Shown in pieces: positions 39,474 to 48,778 of a stretch of 64,000 nucleotides of DNA (positions are counted from its first letter, which is position 1; the number at the start of each line of letters is the position of its first letter). A program made the position numbers and the translations under genes. Origin of the DNA: an uncultured Clostridia bacterium (lineage in GTDB: Bacteria > Bacillota > Clostridia > Oscillospirales > Ruminococcaceae); assembly GCA_947627235.1 (NCBI GenBank), contig CANQVG010000002.1, forward strand, positions 1-64,000, written 5' to 3'. A model generated the notes under the pieces. It ran no database searches and was not told the DNA's origin. It saw nothing but the letters and a program-made list of their open reading frames with translations.

Positions 39474-39487
39474 CTTAGTTGGCGTTC

Positions 39488-39519
39488 CGCGCTTTGACCG
39501 ATTTCGCGGTCAAAGCGCG
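39488..39519. repeat. perfect 13-bp hairpin after the ECF gene
   Basis: CGCGCTTTGACCG / CGGTCAAAGCGCG around ATTTCG, 15 bases after the ECF stop. Without a T run it may protect the 3' end or act as a weak terminator. Confidence 0.6.
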
Positions 39520-39596
39520 CAACACTTTGTGCGGGTTTTCGACGCATAAAAATGTCCGCTGGAATCTGTTTTGGATGCATCTTCATATCGATTTTA

Positions 39597-39625
39597 TTGA
39601 CAACCTACATTTATTATGTTAAAAT
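39597..39625 (+). promoter_or_regulatory. sigma-A promoter of metF
   Basis: TTGACA (39597-39602), 17 bases, TAAAAT (39620-39625), so metF-metH can be transcribed apart from the riboswitch-controlled genes. Confidence 0.8.
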
Positions 39626-39661
39626 ATCCAAAACTGTCACTAACCGAATCTGAGGTGCAAA

Positions 39662-40528
39662 ATGAGAATAGATGAAATTCTGAAAAATAAGAGGACGCTT
39701 TCATTCGAGGTCTTCCCGCCGAAAAAGGAGGGTGTCGAGCGTGAGGAGCTTTACCGCACTATAGACTCTCTCAGGGAGCTGAAGCCCGATTTTATCAGCG
39801 TGACCTACGGCGCCGGAGGCGGCAACGCGAGAAATGCCGTTGAAATTGCCGGACACATAAAATCCGTCGGGATAGAGCCGCTCGCGCACATAACCGGCGG
39901 ACCCTCATCGCCAGAGGACATCGACGCCGTCACTGCCGAGCTTAAGCGCCTTAATGTCGACAATGTTTTGGCGCTCAGGGGCGACCGCCCGCTCGACTAT
40001 ACGGCTGAATACTGCAAATACTTTTCTCACGCGACCGATTTGATGAAATATATCGGCGACAGATTCTGTCTCGGCGGTGCCTGCTATCCCGAGGGACACT
40101 CCGAGTGTTCGACTCTCGGGGAGGATCTCATCAGCCTGAAAAAGAAACAGGACTGCGGCGCGAAGTTTTTGATTACGCAGATTTTTTATGACAATTCCTA
40201 TTATTACCGACTTGTCCACGAGGCGGGAAAGGCGGGCGTCACCGTCCCGATAATCCCGGGAATTATGCCGCTTGTCAACGCTAAAAACATCGCCCGAATC
40301 AAGTCAATGTGCGGGAGTACCATTCCGCTCGACTTCAGAAATATGATTGAAACCTATTCTCAGAGTCCCGCTGTGATGCGTGAGATAGGGCTTAACTACG
40401 CGGTTTACCAGATAATAGACCTCATCGCGAAGGGCGCGCCGGGAATACATCTTTACATAATGAACAAGGCCGACACAGCCGTCGAGATTTACGAAAGGCT
40501 CAGAGTGGTTTTCAATGAACTTTTCTGA
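39662..40528 (+). CDS. metF: methylenetetrahydrofolate reductase
   Basis: 288 residues, FAD-containing TIM barrel that makes 5-methyltetrahydrofolate for methionine synthesis. Seen: L-S-F-E-V-F-P-P-K-K (catalytic Glu), S-V-T-Y-G-A-G-G, L-A-L-R-G-D-R-P (folate/FAD), Y-P-E-G-H-S, F-L-I-T-Q-I-F-Y-D-N and P-G-I-M-P. The length fits the short bacterial form without the regulatory domain. Its stop lies 14 bases inside the next gene, which encodes the methionine-synthase activation protein, so the folate and B12 steps are co-translated. In anaerobes such MetF can use reduced ferredoxin or NADH; the sequence does not tell which. Confidence 0.95.
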   Translation: MRIDEILKNKRTLSFEVFPPKKEGVEREELYRTIDSLRELKPDFISVTYGAGGGNARNAVEIAGHIKSVGIEPLAHITGGPSSPEDIDAVTAELKRLNVDNVLALRGDRPLDYTAEYCKYFSHATDLMKYIGDRFCLGGACYPEGHSECSTLGEDLISLKKKQDCGAKFLITQIFYDNSYYYRLVHEAGKAGVTVPIIPGIMPLVNAKNIARIKSMCGSTIPLDFRNMIETYSQSPAVMREIGLNYAVYQIIDLIAKGAPGIHLYIMNKADTAVEIYERLRVVFNELF

Positions 40529-41132
40529 AATAAAGCCGCAAATATACAATTATCTCGGATTCCGTGGAGTTGCTGAGTCGCTTAAGACCGACGGCGCTAT
40601 AGCGTCATGCCTTGAGGAACTTGAGAGAACGGCGCAGTTCAACTGCCTTTACAAGGCGTTTGAGGAAGCGCCGGATTTTCTGAATAAGCCGCCTTACGAG
40701 GGCTTTCTTCGCGGAACATCGGGGGTCATTCTCTCGGTGACGACCCTCGGAGCAGGTGTCGACAGGCTGACAAACCGTCTTTACCGCACCGATATGTCCC
40801 GCGCGGTGGTGCTTGACGCCTGCGCGAGCGCCTATCTCGAAGCAAAATCCGACGAATACGAGCGCACCCTTGGTGACAGTCTTACTTACAGGTTCTGTCC
40901 CGGCTACGGCGGAAGCTCGGTTGAGGATTTGAAATATATCTTTGAGATTCTCAGACCCGAAAAGATAGGCGTGACGCTCAGCGAGAGCTTCTTTATGCTT
41001 CCGGCGAAGACAATGGCGGGGGTAATCGGGATAGGAAAAACAGTGAAAAAGACCTGCGAGGGCTGTTTTATGCTCCCGCACTGCAAGTACAGGGAGGAGG
41101 GGAAAAGATGCTACAGCTCGGAAAAAAGGTGA
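40515..41132 (+). CDS. stand-alone MetH activation-domain protein
   Basis: 205 residues homologous to the C-terminal AdoMet-binding reactivation domain of cobalamin-dependent methionine synthase. Seen: L-E-E-L-E-R-T-A, V-V-L-D-A-C-A-S-A-Y-L-E-A, R-F-C-P-G-Y-G-G-S-S (the R-x-x-P-G-Y-x-x AdoMet motif) and I-G-V-T-L-S-E-S-F-F-M-L-P. The C-terminus has C-E-G-C-(8)-C, an Fe-S-like or zinc cluster motif also seen in other split clostridial forms. It overlaps metF and metH on both sides. It restores inactive cob(II)alamin of the adjacent MetH by reductive methylation. Confidence 0.88.
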   Translation: MNFSEIKPQIYNYLGFRGVAESLKTDGAIASCLEELERTAQFNCLYKAFEEAPDFLNKPPYEGFLRGTSGVILSVTTLGAGVDRLTNRLYRTDMSRAVVLDACASAYLEAKSDEYERTLGDSLTYRFCPGYGGSSVEDLKYIFEILRPEKIGVTLSESFFMLPAKTMAGVIGIGKTVKKTCEGCFMLPHCKYREEGKRCYSSEKR

Positions 41133-43450
41133 TTGTCTTTGACGGAGGCTTCGGCAGCGAGCTTGAAAGGCTCGGTCTGTCGGGAATCCCCGAAGACCTC
41201 AATATCACCGCTCCCGAAGCGATTCAAAGCATACACCGCTCTTATTCCTGTGCGGATATAATCACGACCGACAGCTTCGGGCTGAACAGAGTCAAATATC
41301 ACGGCGCGTATAAGCTTGCAGATGTTGCCGTTCAGGCTGTAAAAAATGCGCGCGCAGCGGGCAGAACGGTCTTTTTTGACGTAGGTCCTACCGGCGCTAT
41401 GCTCGAACCGCTCGGTACGCTCTCATTTGATGAAGCGTATGATGCGTTTGCCGAGATAGCCGATATAACCAAGGACATTGTCGACGGTTACATCGCCGAG
41501 ACTTTTTCCGACCTATACGAACTTAAAGCCTGCGTTCTCGCGCTCAAAGAGCACTCAGACAAACCGGTTTTTGCGACCGCGACCTTCGACTCGACCTGCC
41601 GCACTCTCACAGGTTCCACGCCCGAAATAGTCGCCAACACCCTTGAGGGTCTCGGCGTTGATGCGCTCGGCGTCAACTGTTCTCTGGGTCCGAAGGAGCT
41701 TATGCCGATAGTCGAGAGGCTTGTAAACTCCACAAACGTCCCGATAATAGTTCAGCCTAACCGCGGTTTGCCTGTTTTGGAGAACGGCAGAACCGTCTAT
41801 AAGCTCGGCGTAGACGAATTTGACGAATATATCGAAAAGATGCTCGAAGCAGGAGTAAGTGTTATCGGCGGCTGCTGCGGCACCACCCCCGAGTTTATAA
41901 AGAGGATTTCCCGCTTTTCGGGGGCTGAGGTAAAAAAGCGCACGGTTGCGTCGAAAACGATTATAAATTCCGCAAACGTACTCGTTGAAATAGACGGCGT
42001 GAAGATATGCGGCGAGCGTCTAAATCCCACCGGAAAAAAGGCACTCAAAGAGGCGCTGATTTCGGAGAATTACGACTATCTCGTAGACGAAGCGCTTAAG
42101 CAGCAGGAAGCGGGCGCTCATCTATTGGACATAAACGTAGGTCTGCCGCAGCTTGATGAGAAAAAGGTGATGCCGGCAGTCGTAAAAAAGGTTCAGGAAT
42201 ACTGCGACCTGCCTTTGCAGATAGACTCGTCCGACGCCGCCGCGATAGAGGCTGGGGTGCGGCACGTCAACGGAATCCCGCTGATTAACAGCGTCAACGG
42301 CGAGGAAGAGGTGATGGCAAAGGTCTTTCCGATTGCAAAGAAATACGGCGCCGTGGTTTTGGGTCTTGCGATGGATAAAAACGGAGTCCCGCGGACGGCA
42401 GAGGGACGCTTTGAGATAGCGAAGCGCATCATTTCCCGCGCGGCTGATTTCGGTATCCAGCGCCATAAAATTATGATAGACACACTTGTTGTGACTGCTT
42501 CCGCCGAGCAGGCTCTCGTCAAGGAGACTCTTGAAGCGCTACGTCTCGTCGGTACGCTCGGAGTAAAAACTGCGCTCGGCGTGTCAAACGTTTCCTTCGG
42601 GCTGCCCAACCGACCGCTCCTGAACCGCACTTTTTTGGCTATGGCAATGACTTGCGGACTGAACATGCCGATTCTTAATCCTTTAGACGGTGAGATGACC
42701 GGTGCGGTTAAAGCGTTCGGCGTTCTCTCGGGCGATGATGAAAATTCAGAGAATTATATAGAAGCATACAAGGACTATACCCCGACGTCGCCGTCGGCAG
42801 TCATATCTGCTTCGCAAAAGGCGGAAAAGAACGCGTCGTCGCTCTACGACTGCGTAAAATCGGGTCTGAAAAACAAAGCCGAGGAGCTATGTGAACTCGA
42901 GCTTCTCAATAAAGACCCGCTTACGGTTGTCAACGATATTCTCATAAAGGCTCTGACTGAGGTCGGGGAGCTTTACGAGAGCGGAAAGCTTTTCCTGCCG
43001 CAGCTCGTTTCGGCGGCTGAGGCGGCGAAGGCGGCTTTTGCGGCGGTCGGCAGGCATATGCCTAAGGACGCCGAGCCGAAAGGCAAAGTAGTTCTTGCGA
43101 CCGTAAAAGGCGACGTTCACGACATCGGAAAGAACATCGTCAAAGTAGTGCTTGAATCCTATGGATACAGAGTTATAGACCTCGGAAAGGACGTGCCGGC
43201 TGAGAGGGTAGTCGAAGCCTACGAGGAACACAAACCCATTGTTATAGGGCTTTCAGCGCTTATGACCACGACGGTCAGGGGTATGGAGGAGACGATAGCC
43301 GCTCTCAGGGCAGCGAACTGTACCGCAAAAATTTTTGTCGGGGGAGCGGTGCTCAACGCCGAAACCGCCGAGCGCATCGGTGCGGACTACTACACCCGCG
43401 ACGCCCTCGAAATGGCAAAGCTGCTTGATAAGCTGTTTCCGACGTTGTAA
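41108..43450 (+). CDS. metH: cobalamin-dependent methionine synthase without activation domain
   Basis: 780 residues. Domain order: homocysteine-binding barrel (1-285; zinc ligands in G-V-N-C-S and G-G-C-C-G-T), methyltetrahydrofolate-binding pterin domain (about 300-560; G-E-R-L-N-P-T-G, D-I-N-V-G), helical cap and B12 domain (about 590-780; D-V-H-D-I-G-K-N-I-V with the cobalt-ligand His). The C-terminal reactivation domain of E. coli MetH is missing and is provided by the gene just upstream, whose end overlaps this start by 25 bases. B12 dependence explains the linked cobalamin riboswitch and transporter. A terminator follows. Confidence 0.95.
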   Translation: MLQLGKKVIVFDGGFGSELERLGLSGIPEDLNITAPEAIQSIHRSYSCADIITTDSFGLNRVKYHGAYKLADVAVQAVKNARAAGRTVFFDVGPTGAMLEPLGTLSFDEAYDAFAEIADITKDIVDGYIAETFSDLYELKACVLALKEHSDKPVFATATFDSTCRTLTGSTPEIVANTLEGLGVDALGVNCSLGPKELMPIVERLVNSTNVPIIVQPNRGLPVLENGRTVYKLGVDEFDEYIEKMLEAGVSVIGGCCGTTPEFIKRISRFSGAEVKKRTVASKTIINSANVLVEIDGVKICGERLNPTGKKALKEALISENYDYLVDEALKQQEAGAHLLDINVGLPQLDEKKVMPAVVKKVQEYCDLPLQIDSSDAAAIEAGVRHVNGIPLINSVNGEEEVMAKVFPIAKKYGAVVLGLAMDKNGVPRTAEGRFEIAKRIISRAADFGIQRHKIMIDTLVVTASAEQALVKETLEALRLVGTLGVKTALGVSNVSFGLPNRPLLNRTFLAMAMTCGLNMPILNPLDGEMTGAVKAFGVLSGDDENSENYIEAYKDYTPTSPSAVISASQKAEKNASSLYDCVKSGLKNKAEELCELELLNKDPLTVVNDILIKALTEVGELYESGKLFLPQLVSAAEAAKAAFAAVGRHMPKDAEPKGKVVLATVKGDVHDIGKNIVKVVLESYGYRVIDLGKDVPAERVVEAYEEHKPIVIGLSALMTTTVRGMEETIAALRAANCTAKIFVGGAVLNAETAERIGADYYTRDALEMAKLLDKLFPTL

Positions 43451-43452
43451 AT

Positions 43453-43481
43453 AAAAACCGAGCCGCTGCGGCTCGGTTTTT
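43453..43481. terminator. bidirectional terminator of metH and queA
   Basis: AAAAACCGAGCCG / CGGCTCGGTTTTT around CTG. Confidence 0.9.
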
Positions 43482-43526
43482 ACTATAAATGGAATCGGAA
43501 AGCTTGCGTAACCGACGTTTGTGGCT

Positions 43527-44570
43527 TTACAGAATCATCATCGCGTCGCCGAAAGAGAAGAAGCGGTATTTTTCCTCCACGGCGATGCGGTAGGCGTTCA
43601 TTGTCGTTTCATATCCAGCAAAAGCCGACACAAGCATTATCAGAGTACTTTCGGGCAGGTGGAAGTTGGTGATAAGCCCGTCTATTGCTCCGAACTTATA
43701 TCCGGGATAGATGAAAATGTCGGTCGAGCCCTCGTCGGGGGCGATTTTCCCGAGCTTTTTCACGACGCTTTCGAGCGTTCTGCAAGACGTTGTCCCGACG
43801 GCTATTACCCGTCCGCCTTCTGCCTTGGTGCGGTTGATTATGTCGGCGGTCTTCTGCGGCAGGACGTAAAACTCGCTGTGCATCTTGTGTTCGGCGACGG
43901 ATTCCTCCTTGACGGGTCTGAAAGTCCCGAGTCCGACGTGAAGCGTGACATACGCAATGTTTATTCCTCGGCCTTCGAGGTCGGCAAGCTGTTCTTTGGT
44001 GAAGTGAAGGCCTGCCGTCGGCGCGGCGGCGGAGCCGGTCTCACGGGAATACACCGTCTGGTACCGCTCTTTGTCTTCAAGCTTTTTTGTGATATAAGGC
44101 GGCAGGGGCATTTGCCCGATTTCGTCGAGCACCTCGAACAGGCTGCCGTCGCAATAAAACCTCGCGATGCGGTTGCCGTCTTCCATAACATCGAGTATTT
44201 CAGCTCTGAGTCTGCCGTTCCCGAACGTGAAAAATGTTCCGATTTTGGCTTTTTTCCCGGGACGGCAGAGTATTTCCCAGACGTTTTGCTCCTTTTGTTC
44301 AAGAAGCAGAAATTCGATGAAGCTTCCGTTTGATTCGCGTTCGCCGTAGATTCTCGCGGGCAGAACGCGCGAATCGTTCACTACAAGAGTGTCGCCTTTT
44401 TTGAGGTAATCGCATAGATTATAGAAGCGGTCGTGAGAAACCCCGCCGTTTTTGCGGTCTATAATCATAAGTCTCGAACTGTTGCGCGGCTCCACAGGCG
44501 TCTGCGCGATAAGCTCCTCAGGAAGCTCGTAATAAAAGTCGCTTTTTTTGAGATTGTTTAAATCAAGCAT
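43527..44570 (-). CDS. queA: S-adenosylmethionine:tRNA ribosyltransferase-isomerase
   Basis: 347 residues. QueA adds the cyclopentene ring precursor of queuosine to tRNA, using AdoMet as ribosyl donor. Motifs: [14 protein letters not shown] at the N-terminus, [42 protein letters not shown] and [10 protein letters not shown]. Start ATG 44570 follows GGAG; an in-frame ATG ten codons earlier is not needed by the family. Its tgt partner is not in the window. It stands alone on the minus strand. Confidence 0.96.
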   Translation of the reverse strand: MLDLNNLKKSDFYYELPEELIAQTPVEPRNSSRLMIIDRKNGGVSHDRFYNLCDYLKKGDTLVVNDSRVLPARIYGERESNGSFIEFLLLEQKEQNVWEILCRPGKKAKIGTFFTFGNGRLRAEILDVMEDGNRIARFYCDGSLFEVLDEIGQMPLPPYITKKLEDKERYQTVYSRETGSAAAPTAGLHFTKEQLADLEGRGINIAYVTLHVGLGTFRPVKEESVAEHKMHSEFYVLPQKTADIINRTKAEGGRVIAVGTTSCRTLESVVKKLGKIAPDEGSTDIFIYPGYKFGAIDGLITNFHLPESTLIMLVSAFAGYETTMNAYRIAVEEKYRFFSFGDAMMIL

Positions 44571-44593
44571 ATTTTTGCTACTCCGAAAATTTG

Positions 44594-44622
44594 TTGACAT
44601 ATTTCTTTCAGTGTGATATTCT
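44594..44622 (+). promoter_or_regulatory. sigma-A promoter of the asd-dap operon
   Basis: TTGACA (44594-44599), 17 bases, TATTCT (44617-44622), 59 bases before asd. Confidence 0.78.
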
Positions 44623-44680
44623 ATATCTGTGTATGATTATATACCATCCGTAGGATTTTTTCAAGAGAGGAATTGACAGT

Positions 44681-45760
44681 ATGAAAAATTATAATGTAGG
44701 AGTTATCGGCGCGACAGGTATGGTGGGTCAGCGCTTCGTCACGCTTTTGGCGGAGCATCCTTGGTTTAAAATCAAGGTACTGGCGGCTTCAGGGCGTTCT
44801 GCCGGCAAGACTTATCGCGAGGCGGTAGGCGCGAAGTGGGCTATGAAGACCCCCATACCCGAGAAAATAGGCGATATAATCGTCAGGGACGCCATCGCCG
44901 ATATGGCTCAGATAGCCTCCGAGGTAGATTTTGTATTCTGCGCGGTCGATATGCCGTCCGAGGAGATAATCGCTCTTGAGGAGGGCTATGCAAAGTTAGA
45001 GTGTCCGGTTGTTTCAAACAACAAGGAGCACCGTCTCTATCCCGACGTCCCGATGCTCATTCCCGAGTGCAACTCCGAGCATCTTGCGGTCATCGAGACC
45101 CAGCGCAAACGTCTCGGCACAAAGCGCGGCTTTATCGCCGTCAAGCCCAACTGTTCGATTCAGAGCTATGTTCCTGCGCTTCACCCGCTCAAAGAATACG
45201 GCATCAGCGCGGTTCTCGCCTGCAACTATCAGGCGATTTCAGGCGCCGGCAAGACCTTTGAGACTTGGCCCGAGATGGTCGACAACCTCATACCTTTTAT
45301 CAAGGGAGAGGAGCAGAAAAGCGAAATCGAGCCTATGAAGATCTGGGGCGAGGTCAAGGACGGCGTTATCGTTCCCGCCGAGAAGCCCCTGATAACCACG
45401 CAGTGTCTGCGCGTGCCAGTTTCCGACGGTCACACCTCGGCGGTCTTTGTAAAGTTCGAGCGCAAGCCCCTTAAAGAGGAGATAATCAAAGCTTGGAGCG
45501 AATATAAGGGCGAGCCGCAGCGCCTCGGACTTCCGTCGGCGCCGAAGCAGTTCCTCAACTACTTTGAGGACGATAACCGTCCGCAGGCTAAGCTCGACCG
45601 CGACCTCGAAGGCGGTATGGCAGTTTCTATCGGTCGTCTTCGCGAGGACTCTCTCTTTGACTACAAGTTTGTCTGCCTTTCGCACAACACGCTGCGCGGC
45701 GCGGCAGGTGGGGGAGTACTCGTAGCTGAGCTTCTGGCAGCAAAGGGCTATTTTGACTGA
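44681..45760 (+). CDS. asd: aspartate-semialdehyde dehydrogenase
   Basis: 359 residues; reduces aspartyl phosphate to aspartate semialdehyde, the branch point of lysine, threonine and methionine synthesis. Seen: G-V-I-G-A-T-G-M-V-G-Q-R (NADP), K-P-N-C-S-I-Q-S-Y (catalytic Cys), N-Y-Q-A-I-S-G-A-G and S-D-G-H-T-S-A-V-F (catalytic His). The layout, with a longer central part, is that of the archaeal/fungal-type enzyme seen in many Clostridia rather than the E. coli type. First gene of asd-dapA-dapB. Confidence 0.95.
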   Translation: MKNYNVGVIGATGMVGQRFVTLLAEHPWFKIKVLAASGRSAGKTYREAVGAKWAMKTPIPEKIGDIIVRDAIADMAQIASEVDFVFCAVDMPSEEIIALEEGYAKLECPVVSNNKEHRLYPDVPMLIPECNSEHLAVIETQRKRLGTKRGFIAVKPNCSIQSYVPALHPLKEYGISAVLACNYQAISGAGKTFETWPEMVDNLIPFIKGEEQKSEIEPMKIWGEVKDGVIVPAEKPLITTQCLRVPVSDGHTSAVFVKFERKPLKEEIIKAWSEYKGEPQRLGLPSAPKQFLNYFEDDNRPQAKLDRDLEGGMAVSIGRLREDSLFDYKFVCLSHNTLRGAAGGGVLVAELLAAKGYFD

Positions 45761-45836
45761 TATAAGTGAAAAGGTGGGCGAAATTTTCTGGTTAGCTTTT
45801 TAAGACATAGTACATTTTAAGAAAGGCCGGATTTTT

Positions 45837-46727
45837 ATGAAAAAACTGCTTTTTGAGGGTGCGGCGACCGCGATTGTGACGCCGTTTAACCCCGACGGAA
45901 GTATAAATTTTGAAAAATACGGCGAACTTATTGATTGGCAGATTGAAAGCGGCATTGACGCTATTGTCGCCGTCGGAACCACCGGGGAAAACGCCACCCT
46001 CACGGGCGAAGAACACCGCGAACTTATGCGATATGCCGTGAAGAGGGTAAACCATCGTGTTCCCGTGATTTGTTCTACCGGCTCTAACGACACCGCTTAT
46101 GGCGCCGAAACCTCGAAAGCAGCCGAGGAGGCGGGCGCCGACGGTCTGCTATGGGTCACGCCCTACTACAACAAGACATCTCAGCACGGACTTATACGCC
46201 ACTATGAGAAGATGCTTAAAAGCGTTTCGCTGCCTGTAATTCTCTATCATATCCCCGGGCGAACCGGTTTGACTGTAAAGGTCGAGACCTTTAAGGAGCT
46301 TTCAAAGCACCCGCAGATTGTCGGCGTAAAGGAAGCGAGCGGCAATATCTCCCAGGTCGCGGCTCTTATAGAAGCCTGCGGCGATGACCTGCCCGTCTAC
46401 AGCGGCAACGACGACCAGATTCTGCCCACTATGGCGCTCGGCGCAAAGGGCGTAATTTCGGTGCTTTCCAACATTCTTCCGCGCGAGACCCACGACATCT
46501 GCCGACTTTGCCTTGACAACGATTTTGCCTCTGCGCGCGCTCTTATGCTTAAATATCTCGGACTTGCGAATAAGCTCTTTATCGACGTCAATCCCGTGCC
46601 GGTAAAAGAGGCTATGAATATGATGGGATTCGATGTCGGAGGCTGCCGTCTGCCGCTCTGCGAGATGACCGAGCGCGACCGATATGCACTGCGTGAGGCT
46701 CTTGTTAAGCACAATCTTGTAAAGTGA
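45837..46727 (+). CDS. dapA: 4-hydroxy-tetrahydrodipicolinate synthase
   Basis: 296 residues, class I aldolase-type TIM barrel that condenses pyruvate with aspartate semialdehyde, the first committed lysine/diaminopimelate step. Seen: T-A-I-V-T-P-F, G-T-T-G-E-N-A-T-L (substrate loop), I-L-Y-H-I-P-G-R-T-G (Tyr of the triad) and V-G-V-K-E-A-S-G-N (Schiff-base Lys). Start follows AAAGG. It lies 76 bases after asd and 50 before dapB. Besides cell wall and lysine, the pathway feeds dipicolinate in spores. Confidence 0.96.
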   Translation: MKKLLFEGAATAIVTPFNPDGSINFEKYGELIDWQIESGIDAIVAVGTTGENATLTGEEHRELMRYAVKRVNHRVPVICSTGSNDTAYGAETSKAAEEAGADGLLWVTPYYNKTSQHGLIRHYEKMLKSVSLPVILYHIPGRTGLTVKVETFKELSKHPQIVGVKEASGNISQVAALIEACGDDLPVYSGNDDQILPTMALGAKGVISVLSNILPRETHDICRLCLDNDFASARALMLKYLGLANKLFIDVNPVPVKEAMNMMGFDVGGCRLPLCEMTERDRYALREALVKHNLVK

Positions 46728-46777
46728 TAGAGCTTTACATATAAAAACCGAACATATTTTTTAAGGAAGTGAAAGCT

Positions 46778-47527
46778 TTGACAAAGATAGTAATAAGCGG
46801 CGCTAACGGCAAGATGGGCAGGGCAGTTGCTGACGTGATATCGACCCGCGAAGACTGTAAGGTGATAGCCGGAATTGACCCCAATACCGTAAAGCTTTCT
46901 GACTTTACAGTGTATTCGTCGCCTTCCGAACTTCCCGAGGCGCCGGATGTTATTGTCGACTTTTCCCACCCCTGTGCGCTCGACGGACTTTTAGGCTATG
47001 CTCTCACAAACGGCGTTGCGCTTGTTCTCGCATCAACCGGCTATACACCGGAGCAGACCGAGAAGATTCGTTCGGCCTCGCTCCAGATACCGATTTTCTT
47101 TACCGCCAATATGTCGCTTGGGATAAATCTTCTGCGCGAGCTTGCGAAGAAAGCTGCTTCGGTTCTCGGCGACCAGTTTGACGTCGAGATAGTCGAGCGG
47201 CACCACAATCAGAAGCTCGACGCCCCGAGCGGTACCGCGCTGATGCTCGCAGATTCGATAAACGAGGCGCGCGACGGCAGATACAACTATGTCTACGACA
47301 GGCACAGCTACAGGCGCAAGCGCGAGCGCACTGAAATAGGGATTCACTCTGTTCGCGGGGGAACGATTGTCGGCGACCACGAAATTATATTTGCGGGTCG
47401 CGACGAGGTAATCACGCTCAGTCATTCGGCGGCTTCAAAGGAGGTATTTGCGGTCGGCGCTGTCAACGCTGCTGTCTTTATCAGCCGTAAAGCCGCAGGA
47501 CTTTACAGTATGTCGGATATGATTTAA
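46778..47527 (+). CDS. dapB: 4-hydroxy-tetrahydrodipicolinate reductase
   Basis: 249 residues from TTG 46778. NAD(P)-binding G-A-N-G-K-M-G-R-A at the N-terminus, A-S-T-G-Y-T-P-E-Q, the catalytic E-R-H-H-N-Q-K-L-D-A-P-S-G-T, and G-I-H-S-V-R-G-G. AAGGAA lies ten bases before TTG 46778, while it directly abuts GTG 46769, so the TTG is preferred. Length is a little short of the usual 260-270 but all motifs are present. It is third in the asd-dapA-dapB operon; a GH5 lipoprotein gene follows after 17 bases. Confidence 0.94.
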   Translation: MTKIVISGANGKMGRAVADVISTREDCKVIAGIDPNTVKLSDFTVYSSPSELPEAPDVIVDFSHPCALDGLLGYALTNGVALVLASTGYTPEQTEKIRSASLQIPIFFTANMSLGINLLRELAKKAASVLGDQFDVEIVERHHNQKLDAPSGTALMLADSINEARDGRYNYVYDRHSYRRKRERTEIGIHSVRGGTIVGDHEIIFAGRDEVITLSHSAASKEVFAVGAVNAAVFISRKAAGLYSMSDMI

Positions 47528-47544
47528 AGAAAGGAATGTTACCT

Positions 47545-48711
47545 ATGGTCGGTGCAAAGAGAATATCGTCAATACTTCTTGTATTTTTCATTCTTGTGTC
47601 GCTTCTTTCCGGCTGCGGCTCGGAGTCCGAGTCCGGCATCTATTTGATGCGCGAGGGCTTAAAGGCGACTGACATCGTCGAAGAAATGGGTATGGGAATC
47701 AACCTCGGCAACACGTTCGAGGCTTATTACAGCGACGACGGCAACCTCTGCGGCTTTTCGCAGATAGTTGATGACGGCGAGTCTACCGACTACGAAACTT
47801 GCTGGGGCGCTGTTGAGACCACCCGCGAGATGATAGACGGCATAAAGGATTCAGGCTTTAAGACTTTGAGGATACCCGTTTTCTGGGGCAACGGTATGGC
47901 TGACGGCTCGGATTTCAAAATCAGCAAAAGGGTAATCGGCCGTGTGGAGCAGGTTGTCAAGTGGGCACTTGAAGACGGTCTTTATGTCGTCATAAATATG
48001 CACCACTACGATGAGCGGCTTATCATGTTTCTTGACCGCGAGGATGCTGTCGCGGCGGCGGGAAAGGTCTGGACGCAGGTCGCAGAGCATTTCAGGGATT
48101 ACGGCGACCACCTCATATTTGAGGGATATAACGAGTATCTTGGCGGCGTAAAGGACGGCACTTCCGCCTCAGACGCCGAAAAGTTTGACTACTGCAACGA
48201 AATGAACCAGATTTTTGTCGACTCCGTGCGCGCAACTGGCGGCAACAATTCCGAGCGCATACTCATAGCTTCCGGCTTTAACACGAATATCGACAAGACT
48301 TCGAGCGACGGCTTTAAGATGCCGGAAGATTCCGCCGAGGATAAGCTGATGGTTTCGGTGCATTATATCGACAACGCGATGTACTGGTCGAATCAGATAG
48401 GCAGCGAAAACTGGCACGACTATTCGGTGTCGCAGTGCGATCTTCTCAAAAAGCGTTTTACCGCCGAGGGCATACCAGTTTTCGTGGGCGAGTGTACCGG
48501 CAGTTACGACGGCAGAATGGTGAGCGACCCGAAATACGGGTCTTCACAGGACTGCGTTCGCGAGCTGATACGGTTAGCTAAGGAGGATTACGGTTTTATC
48601 CCCGTCATCTGGGATACACACAACAGTGATGGCAGTTCTTTCTACAATCGCATCAAATGCGAGATTTCGGACAGCGAAAACGCTGAAACTATAAAAAAGT
48701 ACGGAAATTAA
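47545..48711 (+). CDS. GH5-family glycosidase lipoprotein (cellulase-like)
   Basis: About 388 residues. The signal peptide is a lipobox type, L-L-S-G-C-G-S, so the enzyme is anchored outside the membrane. GH5 barrel: G-M-G-I-N-L-G-N-T-F near residue 52, L-R-I-P-V-F-W, I-N-M-H-H-Y-D, the acid/base in F-E-G-Y-N-E-Y, V-H-Y-I-D, and the nucleophile in F-V-G-E-C-T-G-S. Family members cut beta-1,4-glucans, mannans or xylans. Start ATG 47545 has AAAGGA nine bases upstream; ATG 47536 abuts it. It is placed only 17 bases after dapB and ends in a terminator, an unusual operon partner for lysine genes. Confidence 0.88.
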   Translation: MVGAKRISSILLVFFILVSLLSGCGSESESGIYLMREGLKATDIVEEMGMGINLGNTFEAYYSDDGNLCGFSQIVDDGESTDYETCWGAVETTREMIDGIKDSGFKTLRIPVFWGNGMADGSDFKISKRVIGRVEQVVKWALEDGLYVVINMHHYDERLIMFLDREDAVAAAGKVWTQVAEHFRDYGDHLIFEGYNEYLGGVKDGTSASDAEKFDYCNEMNQIFVDSVRATGGNNSERILIASGFNTNIDKTSSDGFKMPEDSAEDKLMVSVHYIDNAMYWSNQIGSENWHDYSVSQCDLLKKRFTAEGIPVFVGECTGSYDGRMVSDPKYGSSQDCVRELIRLAKEDYGFIPVIWDTHNSDGSSFYNRIKCEISDSENAETIKKYGN

Positions 48712-48748
48712 CACGGTCAGGCAAAGCTCTGCACTATATATGAAAAAC

Positions 48749-48777
48749 AAAAAAGCGGTCAGAAGACCGCTTTTTTT
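48749..48777. terminator. bidirectional terminator of GH5 gene and asnB
   Basis: AAAAGCGGTC / GACCGCTTTTTTT around AGAA. Confidence 0.9.
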
Positions 48778-48778
48778 G

